Assembly: GCA_017561285.1 (NCBI GenBank)
Contig: JAFZDG010000352.1
Span: forward strand, 1 to 13,837
Source: Bacteroidaceae bacterium
Lineage (GTDB): Bacteria; Bacteroidota; Bacteroidia; Bacteroidales; Barnesiellaceae_A
Direction: 5' to 3'
Length of the DNA: 13,837 bases
In this document: piece after piece, positions 7,221-12,697 of the stretch
How positions within the stretch are numbered: position 1 is the stretch's first letter
How the letters are laid out: every line of letters begins with the position of its first letter
The notes under the pieces: generated by a model
What the model was told of the DNA's origin: nothing
Seen by the model: only the letters and a program-made list of their open reading frames with translations
Databases searched by the model: none
Translations under genes and position numbers: made by a program

Positions 7221-7366
7221 AATAGGTTAAGGTAAAGATTGGTTTTATTATCACATTAGTTAGGTTAAAAATAGGTTTTAAGGTTGATTGTTTAAAGTTA
7301 GATTGATTGTTTGTTAGGTTTTTCATAAGGTTAAGGATTAAGAAGATTGTTAGTTAAATAGTGGTG
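7221..7366 (+). repeat. Cytosine-depleted tract with repeated AGGTT
   Basis: These 146 nt contain only three C on the + strand (7252, 7254, 7324). Exact AGGTT occurs six times, starting at 7224, 7262, 7273, 7281, 7316 and 7328, with further near-copies such as AGGTA at 7230 and GGTT at 7241. GATTG also recurs (7286, 7301, 7305, 7345). The spacing is irregular. The tract forms the 5' half of the predicted non-coding RNA and has little self-complementarity. Confidence 0.7.
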
Positions 7367-7462
7367 CTATCGTGAGATAGGTGAGCCACGAAGCCTTGAA
7401 AAAGGCAGGGTTGCAGGAAAGCTCTTTACTCAATGAGTAAGAACTGCTCCCCAAAGAATACA

Positions 7463-7500
7463 CAAAGGAGAATATCATCGATATTCTCCTTTGTTGCTTT
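7463..7500 (+). terminator. Intrinsic terminator of the non-coding transcript
   Basis: A perfect 14-bp stem, CAAAGGAGAATATC with GATATTCTCCTTTG (7463-7476/7480-7493), has a 3-nt loop and is followed by TTGCTTT. On the - strand the hairpin is not followed by a U-run, so it acts on the + strand. Confidence 0.85.
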
Positions 7501-7679
7501 ATAAGGTTATTGCCTTAGTTATGTGCTAATGTATTGAAATCCATTCGTTATACAACGGAAATGTATGGATGGGTTTGTGACCGCAAACAGTGCCGGTGAT
7601 ATACTCCGGTTGAGTATTTTTCTTTATGGTGCTATTTGCTTGAAAATAATATGAATAGCCTATTGTGCAATCGTTGCCA
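7501..7679 (+). other. Intergenic segment with a cluster of small hairpins
   Basis: No coding frame is credible here. Three hairpins lie in tandem: ATCCAT/ATGGAT (7539-7544/7565-7570) enclosing CGTT/AACG; GTTTG/CAAAC (7573-7577/7584-7588); and ATACTC/GAGTAT (7601-7606/7612-7617). The last is followed by a T-rich run, TTTTTCTTT, that could terminate a + strand transcript. CCGG at 7593 and 7606 offers an alternative pairing with the third hairpin. No good promoter was found just upstream. The rest is AT-rich and featureless. Confidence 0.4.
7601..7625 (+). terminator. Weak intrinsic terminator candidate
   Basis: A 6-bp stem ATACTC/GAGTAT with a 5-nt loop is directly followed by TTTTTCTTT. It may be a backup stop for the upstream non-coding RNA or the end of a separate short RNA. 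Confidence 0.4.
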
Positions 7680-8099
7680 TTACTTGCACTCGTTAAATTT
7701 GCTATCCATATCGTGCATAATGTCGCGCAAGTATTCTTGGTTGATGGATATCTGGGTGCGAATATAGTCGAGTTGACTTATGAGCAAGTCTATCTTTTCT
7801 TGTTGTTTTCTGATTGTGGCTTCTTGATTTTTTATTACCATTATCATATCTTCGATATTGACCGGCTGTTGCTCATTGGCAATAAGCATCTCTCCTGTTC
7901 CTAAAATCAGCCACGAGGGATTGAGCTCGGGATAAGTTTCGAGTATCTTTACAAGGCTGTCGTACGAAAGTCCTTTGCCTGTGCGACGTTGCTTGCCCAA
8001 CGTTCCAACGGCAATTTTGGCTTGTACAGTAATGCGGTTATCATTTAGGCCCTTGTATTTCATAAATGCATCGAGCCTGGTGAATAATGTGCTATCCAT
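7680..8099 (-). CDS. Small HTH (phage repressor-like) regulator with C-terminal coiled coil
   Basis: A protein of 139 residues from ATG 8099; a TTG at 8108 would add three residues and is less likely. Residues 5-72 resemble the helix-turn-helix domain of XRE/CI-like regulators common in Bacteroidales: RLDAFMKYKGLNDNRITVQAKIA, then SYDSLVKILETYPELNPSWLILGTGEML, where the PxWLxxGxGEML ending is characteristic. From about 84 to 135 the chain is Gln/Glu/Lys/Ile-rich with heptad-like spacing (KNQEATIRKQQEKIDLLISQ), suggesting a coiled coil for oligomerisation in place of a peptidase or sensor domain. It probably binds DNA; its target is unknown. It is a single gene facing the non-coding RNA unit, with no terminator visible before that unit, so its transcript may run antisense to it. 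It has no similarity to SusR, so a link to the starch operon is not supported. Confidence 0.8.
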   Translation of the reverse strand: MDSTLFTRLDAFMKYKGLNDNRITVQAKIAVGTLGKQRRTGKGLSYDSLVKILETYPELNPSWLILGTGEMLIANEQQPVNIEDMIMVIKNQEATIRKQQEKIDLLISQLDYIRTQISINQEYLRDIMHDMDSKFNECK

Positions 8100-8184
8100 C
8101 TTGTTCAATAAAATTGGAATTTTTTTTACTTTTTCTCGTTCCGATGTTTCTAAGTTCGATTTGTTTGTTGGTAAGTTAGCGTTG

Positions 8185-8217
8185 TAAAGGTAATAACAAT
8201 TTTGTATTATAATGCAA
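8185..8217 (-). promoter_or_regulatory. Candidate promoter for the HTH regulator
   Basis: On the - strand TACCTTTA at 8192-8185 (7 of 8 with TAnnTTTG) lies 22 nt after TTG at 8217-8215. It would give an 80-nt leader. The imperfect -7 and slightly long spacer keep this tentative. Confidence 0.35.
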
Positions 8218-8248
8218 GAAATTGGGCCAAATTTAACAGTATTGGCCT

Positions 8249-8286
8249 AAAAAAAAGAGTTTGAGTAGTCCATACTCAAACTCTTT
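8249..8286 (-). terminator. Intrinsic terminator of the Sus-like operon
   Basis: A 14-bp stem (8254-8267 with 8273-8286), 5-nt loop, followed on the - strand by eight U (A-run at 8249-8256, part of which also pairs). It starts 24 bp beyond the amylase stop and marks the operon's 3' end. Confidence 0.9.
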
Positions 8287-8310
8287 GTTATTTATGTAGA
8301 GAAATCTCTA

Positions 8311-11052
8311 TCAATTCTTTATAAATTTCATACTTTGGCTGTTGTTGCCATTTTGAATATTGAGAATATACATACCGGCAGGAAGATTGCGCACTTCTAT
8401 GCAGTTTCCTTCGGCTTGTTGCATCAATGAGCCGGCAATGTTATATACTTTCAAGTTGCCTTGAGCGTTGGTATATACATAGTCGGTTGCAGGGTTGGGA
8501 TATATATTGTACTCCACCTTGTCGCTCTCTACATTCTCAACACCGGTAACCTCAAAGTTGGTGTAAATAACACAGCTATTGGCAGGAACAGCGTGGCTGA
8601 AGCTGGTGTTTGTCACTTCGAGTGTTGCATCGGTAAGCAAGTTGGTCCATACACCGGTCTTGGGGAAGTTGAGGGTGTAGTTGCCATCTTTCTCGGTGAG
8701 GTTGATTGCTACTACGACGCTCTTGGTACCATCGGCGCTTGTGAGGGTTACGTAGCGGCCATTATACCAGTCGCTCTTGCTCAATCGGTAGCTGATGGTA
8801 GCATCTTGAGCAAACAGCTCGGTATGGTAGTTGCGCAGTGTGTTGAGTTTGGCATATGCCATCCAAAGACGGTGACGCTCAGGATCTTGGGCGTAGTCCC
8901 ATCTTACGGGTTTCTCGTTCACGCGGTCGCCGTTCTCATTGATACTGTAGTCATAGCCCAACTCGCCAAATTGCCATATCATTTTAGGTCCGGGTATGGT
9001 GAGGAATTGTGCTGCGTTGGCAATGGCTTGATCCATACGAGTGGCGAGGTCGGTTTTTACATCGAGGTGGCCATAAGTAGCTGCCTTGTATGTTGTACGC
9101 TCCTCGTCGTGGCTCTCCATATAGCCTACATAACCGTTTTTGAGCATATTATTGCCGTTGGCATACACTGCTGTAACGTCACATACATAACCCATAGCAC
9201 CTTCGCAATATTCGTGGTTGACATTGCGCCATACCATCATACCTTCTTGTGCAAGAGCTTTCTCCTCGCTGTCGGCGCAGAAGTGCTCAAGTATTACGCA
9301 TGCATCGGGACGTATCTCTTTGATAGCGTTGTTGTAGAACTTGAGAATGTCAATGCGCGATTGGTCGTAGTTAGATGCTGTGCTTTCGTTGCAAGGACGG
9401 TTGGTGAAACCTTTGGTAAGGTCAAAGCGGAAACCATCTATTTTATACTCGGTGAGGAGATATTGAAGGTTGCGTTTGATATACTCCTTTACGCCCGAAA
9501 CGGTGTGGTTGAAGTCGTGGAACACGCTGAATGGGTGAGGTGCATCTACGTTGAACCAGGGGTTGTTCGATGAAGTTTTATTGTTCTTGCTATCCCACCA
9601 CAATTTGCAGTAGGGGAAGTTGCCTGTGGCGTGGTTATATACAACATCGAAGAATACGGCAATACCCAATTTGTGACACTCATCGATAAACTTGCGGTAG
9701 TCTTCGTCTGTACCGTAGGCCTTGTCGAGTGCAAAGAAGTATGAAGGATTGTAACCCCAGCTGAGGTTTCCGTCAAACTCTTGTACCGGCATCAACTCAA
9801 TGGCATTTACGCCCAAGCTGTGCAAGTAGGGGAGCTTCTCCATAGCGGCCTTAATAGACTTTTGTGTTGTGAAGTCGCGGAGGAGCAACTCATAGATAAC
9901 CAGGTTGTCGCGATTTTTGATGGTAAAGTCGGTTACCTCCCATTCGTAGTCCGAGCCTGTTGTTTTGAAGACAGTGGCAGGTTGCTCCCAAGCCTCTTCG
10001 GGAAATTCGCGCAAGCCGGGATATACCTCTTCGTCTATCCATTTATCGTCCCAGGGGTCGAGAATCTTGGTAGAGTAGGGATCAGCAAAGCGAATCGCAT
10101 CACCATTTTGAGGCACAACGTGGTATTGGAAAGCATACTCCTTGCCCGGCTCAAGGCCATCGATGGTAATCCACCAGCACTTGTTGGTGTTGTCGCGCTT
10201 CATCATGTAGTCGTTGCTTATTTTCCAGTTGCTGTTGTCACCTACCCAGAAGATGTATTTGCTGTAGTTGCCTTGTTTGTCGCAATCGAAGAATACAAAA
10301 GTTACGGTATTTTCATCGATGATGTTTATACCCTCTATTGTACCTGCAGGGCGTGTCTCTTCTATTACATTGCCGCAAACAGTGAGTTCAGCCGATGTCT
10401 CGTGTACCTCGTCTCCCAAACTCACTTTGGCTGTAAGGGTATATTCGCCTTTTGTGTCGAAAGTGATGGTTTCGGCAAGGGTGGCGGCATCGGTTGCGGT
10501 GTAATCTTTAGCACCGTTAGGGCCTGCAACGGTAAGAGTTATGTTGGCATTTTTGGTAGCATTGACGGTAATGTCAAGGCTGCTACCTTCCGATATAATG
10601 CTCGAAGCGGGAATACCTTCGATTGTAGCGTATAGAGCGCCATCTTCGCAAGGTATCATAATGTCGGGGCGTGTTTGTTTCTTTCCGTCGGCATTGCGTA
10701 TAACCACACCAATGGTGTTTATCTCAATGTCGGAGTTGAAGTATTCGCGAACAGTGGGGCCCAGAACGATAGACCATGTGTTGTCGCTTTCTTTGGTCAT
10801 TTTATATTTGGCATCGTTGTCGCACCATTGTTTAGGTCCGTTGTGCCATACTTGGTCTGCGTCAACTACGCCTATGTGTACATAGAGCTCGTCAGTTGCA
10901 CCAAAGATTTTGTTGGTGTCAATCCAAGTTATTTTACCCTCTTTATCGGCATTGAGGGGGGTAGGATTGGTAATGTATGTACCTGTTCCTTGTGCCCATG
11001 CAGCTACTGTAGTGAGCAAAGTTGCGATAAGAAGAAGAAATTTCTTTTGCAT
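8311..11052 (-). CDS. Secreted GH13 alpha-amylase/pullulanase-like enzyme with T9SS type A sorting domain
   Basis: A 913-residue exported enzyme predicted to cleave alpha-glucosidic bonds in starch-like glucans. Residues 1-20 are a Sec signal peptide (cleavage AWA|QG, no lipobox cysteine). Residues 25-145 are an unassigned beta-rich domain, and about 150-227 are Ig-like. Residues 240-335 resemble a CBM48/E-set domain (YIFWVGDNSNW, DPYSTKILDPW). The GH13 barrel spans about 380-740: region I DVVYNH (469-474), DGFRFD with nucleophile Asp544, VILEHF with acid/base Glu589, and ESHDEE with Asp649. All three catalytic carboxylates are present. After a C-terminal beta domain (about 750-832), residues 846-913 form a T9SS type A tail (YNIYPNPATDYVY, LKVYNIAGSLM, LPAGMYILNIQ, KFIKN). 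It follows susE/susF-like genes, where Sus operons place susG. Alpha-1,4 versus alpha-1,6 specificity cannot be decided from sequence alone. Confidence 0.9.
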   Translation of the reverse strand: MQKKFLLLIATLLTTVAAWAQGTGTYITNPTPLNADKEGKITWIDTNKIFGATDELYVHIGVVDADQVWHNGPKQWCDNDAKYKMTKESDNTWSIVLGPTVREYFNSDIEINTIGVVIRNADGKKQTRPDIMIPCEDGALYATIEGIPASSIISEGSSLDITVNATKNANITLTVAGPNGAKDYTATDAATLAETITFDTKGEYTLTAKVSLGDEVHETSAELTVCGNVIEETRPAGTIEGINIIDENTVTFVFFDCDKQGNYSKYIFWVGDNSNWKISNDYMMKRDNTNKCWWITIDGLEPGKEYAFQYHVVPQNGDAIRFADPYSTKILDPWDDKWIDEEVYPGLREFPEEAWEQPATVFKTTGSDYEWEVTDFTIKNRDNLVIYELLLRDFTTQKSIKAAMEKLPYLHSLGVNAIELMPVQEFDGNLSWGYNPSYFFALDKAYGTDEDYRKFIDECHKLGIAVFFDVVYNHATGNFPYCKLWWDSKNNKTSSNNPWFNVDAPHPFSVFHDFNHTVSGVKEYIKRNLQYLLTEYKIDGFRFDLTKGFTNRPCNESTASNYDQSRIDILKFYNNAIKEIRPDACVILEHFCADSEEKALAQEGMMVWRNVNHEYCEGAMGYVCDVTAVYANGNNMLKNGYVGYMESHDEERTTYKAATYGHLDVKTDLATRMDQAIANAAQFLTIPGPKMIWQFGELGYDYSINENGDRVNEKPVRWDYAQDPERHRLWMAYAKLNTLRNYHTELFAQDATISYRLSKSDWYNGRYVTLTSADGTKSVVVAINLTEKDGNYTLNFPKTGVWTNLLTDATLEVTNTSFSHAVPANSCVIYTNFEVTGVENVESDKVEYNIYPNPATDYVYTNAQGNLKVYNIAGSLMQQAEGNCIEVRNLPAGMYILNIQNGNNSQSMKFIKN

Positions 11053-11085
11053 TGTGATTGTTTTTTGTAAGTAGTTTTAAATAAA

Positions 11086-11122
11086 CAAGGAGGCATACAC
11101 CCTTGTGGGTATGCCATCCTTG
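11086..11122 (-). other. Stem-loop between susF-like and amylase genes
   Basis: CAAGG/CCTTG (11086-11090/11118-11122) and GGCATAC/GTATGCC (11092-11098/11109-11115) stack around a small asymmetric internal loop, giving a hairpin of at least 12 bp. On the - strand the following sequence is TTTATTTAAAA, only moderately U-rich, so it could be a partial terminator or attenuator, or an RNA-stabilising or processing element. It lies 25 nt after the susF-like stop and 33 nt before the amylase start. Confidence 0.65.
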
Positions 11123-11146
11123 CATTTAATTATCTGTTGTCAGATA

Positions 11147-12610
11147 TTAGCGTTTTGTAACTGTGAGATAAGGCTCTTGAGCGCAGAAGTAGTAACGTAC
11201 CTCATATTCGCCGGCCTCTTCAATCTTCAAGTTAGCACCGTCAGCTGCAACTGTGCCATTGCCGGCACCTGCGTCGCCATAGTTGATAGCCCAATCAGAG
11301 TTGGCGCGAACCTTAAACTCTACACCGGCATCCCATGTAGCTGTAGCTACCAAGTAGTCCATACCATCTTCTGTTGAGAGTGTCATAGGAATATCGGCGC
11401 TACCACCCCATTCATTGAAGCTACCTACAAGGCCCCAAGAATCGGCAGTGCGGAGGATAGTAAGAGTGAGGTTTGTAGCATCAAACAATACTTCGTAGCT
11501 GAAACCTGCATATTGAGTGATGTTGTCGGCACCACCATCGGTAGAGAGGAGCATAGATGCAGCTTCTGCAGCAGCAGCTTCGCCGGCACCATAGTTAGTA
11601 CCATACCAGTCCTCTTGAGTTGAAATCTTCCAACCGTTACCACCTTTGCCATCCAATACAAGCCAGCCTTGTGCGGGAGCACCGGCTACGCTGTAAAGGC
11701 GTTGACCGTTGGTTTGGCTCCAACCGCTGAAGTCACCTACAACGAAGTACTCGATAACATCGGGCATAACCTCTACTGTGTAGGTATAAGCCTCCATATT
11801 GAGTGTAACTTTGTAGTTACCGGCTTCGGGGAATTTCATAGCACCGGCAGCCGATGCATTGTCGGCAAGATTACCTGTGGTCGATGCGCTACCATCAGCT
11901 TCAGTGTTACCAAGAACAGTATCCCACTTACCGCTGTCGATAGCCGATTGAGGAGCTACTTTCCAGTATTTCTCACCATCTACAGTAATAAGGATAGTGA
12001 AGATAGGATCTTCATATACATCTTTACCGCTGTGGCTGAAAGGCATAGTTGCTGCAGCAGTGAAGTCCCAACCGTTAACATCACCAATGAGGTAGTATGC
12101 GCTCTCAATGGGAGTAGCAATGGGAGTAGCAGTAGCTGCGATAACGTTTGAAATCAATTCGAAGTTGCGGCCTTCTGCATCTTTAACCATTGCACCAAGA
12201 CGGCTGTAGAATGTGTCGGGTTGAGGACGTTTGCCAAAGATGGTTTGAATCTTTGCGTTCAAGTCGGCAACTGCAACTTTAGCAATGTTACCTTCAACGG
12301 TCACAGGAAGTGTTTGAGCCGAAGCCATATCTTCTGTAGCGGCCATTGCGAGGGTATATTCGAGTGTAGTACCTTCGCTCAATGCGGGAGTTGCACTCAA
12401 ATCGATAGTAAAGGCAGCGATAGAGTCGCCTTCGTAGTTGTTCAAGTCGATAGCTTGAGCATATTGGTCTGCAGTGATGTTGATAGCCACTTGTGCGGGA
12501 TCAACAGGCTCGTAGCTTACGGGGGGCAGAGCGGGTTCGATTTCGGGTGTACAAGCCGAGAATGCTACCACACCTGCCAACAATGTGCTGAAAATCGATA
12601 TTTTTTTCAT
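11147..12610 (-). CDS. SusF-like starch-binding outer-membrane lipoprotein
   Basis: A 487-residue predicted surface lipoprotein. The N-terminus has a lysine-led hydrophobic signal with a lipobox ending FSAC, lipidated at Cys20. Residues 37-160 form the N-terminal Ig-like SusE/SusF domain (VAINITADQYAQAIDLN, VKDAEGRNFELISN). Three tandem beta-sandwich modules follow, each opening with a similar signature: YYLIGDVNGWDF (172-183), YFVVGDFSGWSQ (288-299) and WGLVGSFNEWGG (392-403). Three such modules is the arrangement of SusF, whereas SusE has two. These proteins bind starch at the surface and help retain it near SusCD; they are not enzymes. The gene lies 87 nt downstream of the SusE-like gene and 94 nt upstream of the amylase. 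The family assignment is good, but the ligand (starch or a related glucan) is inferred from domain type and the GH13 neighbour. Confidence 0.85.
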   Translation of the reverse strand: MKKISIFSTLLAGVVAFSACTPEIEPALPPVSYEPVDPAQVAINITADQYAQAIDLNNYEGDSIAAFTIDLSATPALSEGTTLEYTLAMAATEDMASAQTLPVTVEGNIAKVAVADLNAKIQTIFGKRPQPDTFYSRLGAMVKDAEGRNFELISNVIAATATPIATPIESAYYLIGDVNGWDFTAAATMPFSHSGKDVYEDPIFTILITVDGEKYWKVAPQSAIDSGKWDTVLGNTEADGSASTTGNLADNASAAGAMKFPEAGNYKVTLNMEAYTYTVEVMPDVIEYFVVGDFSGWSQTNGQRLYSVAGAPAQGWLVLDGKGGNGWKISTQEDWYGTNYGAGEAAAAEAASMLLSTDGGADNITQYAGFSYEVLFDATNLTLTILRTADSWGLVGSFNEWGGSADIPMTLSTEDGMDYLVATATWDAGVEFKVRANSDWAINYGDAGAGNGTVAADGANLKIEEAGEYEVRYYFCAQEPYLTVTKR

Positions 12611-12642
12611 TTTGTTTCGATATTAAAGGTTTTTTGTTGAGA

Positions 12643-12677
12643 GAACCTTGCGGGCGGGGTTTCCACCCGCAAGGTTC
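12643..12677 (-). other. Strong stem-loop between susE-like and susF-like genes
   Basis: A perfect 12-bp GC-rich stem, GAACCTTGCGGG with CCCGCAAGGTTC (12643-12654/12666-12677), plus two possible inner G-C pairs. On the - strand it is followed by TCTCTCAACAAAAAACC, with no U-run, so it is not a standard terminator. A role in mRNA processing or stability is more likely. Confidence 0.75.
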
Positions 12678-12697
12678 GTGATATTTTCTCGGTTTGA

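Larger units (their letters stand above)
7167..7500 (+). ncRNA. Predicted structured non-coding RNA of about 330 nt, class unknown
   Basis: The unit is bounded by a good promoter (7132-7162) and a strong terminator (7463-7500), and no convincing protein is encoded. From the 5' end: a hairpin GTGAAT/ATTCAC (7167-7172/7186-7191); a C-poor, apparently unpaired tract (7221-7366); then three consecutive hairpins. Hairpin A is GTGG/CCAC (7361-7364/7386-7389) enclosing CTATC-GTGA-GATAG. Hairpin B is GCCTT-GAAA-AAGGC (7393-7406), a GNRA tetraloop. Hairpin C is GGG..CCC (7408-7451) enclosing GCAG/CTGC and TTTACTC-AAT-GAGTAAG. I looked for the conserved cores of RNase P RNA, tmRNA and SRP RNA and did not find them. 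A 6S-like single long rod is also not apparent. A known Bacteroidales-specific Rfam family (for example Bacteroidales-1) remains possible and could not be tested here. Confidence 0.65.

Noticed and set aside
7129..7326. 65-codon - strand frame antisense to the non-coding RNA
   Set aside because: The translation (Asn/Thr/Leu-rich start) only reflects the G-poor strand. It spans the promoter of the RNA and has no domain.
7224..7332. AGGTT copies considered as a CRISPR array or regular tandem repeat
   Set aside because: The unit is only 5 bp, with irregular spacing and no conserved spacers or repeats of CRISPR length.
7361..7452. Possible riboswitch (cobalamin, c-di-GMP, TPP, SAM) because of GCCACGAAGCC and GGGTTGC-like strings
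   Set aside because: The conserved cores of these classes cannot be completed, and no + strand gene lies downstream to be regulated.
7463..7493. Terminator hairpin considered as the end of the - strand HTH gene
   Set aside because: On the - strand it is not followed by U residues, while on the + strand it is followed by TTGCTTT.
8222..8248. TTGGGCCAA palindrome and nearby TTGGCC as a possible operator
   Set aside because: Short and solitary, with no second matching site, and it directly neighbours the operon terminator.
8461..9573. Long + strand open frame (370 codons), and another at 9781-10635, opposite the amylase gene
   Set aside because: Both are antisense shadows of the GH13 gene. 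Their translations are low-information, Val/Cys/Tyr-rich sequences without domains.
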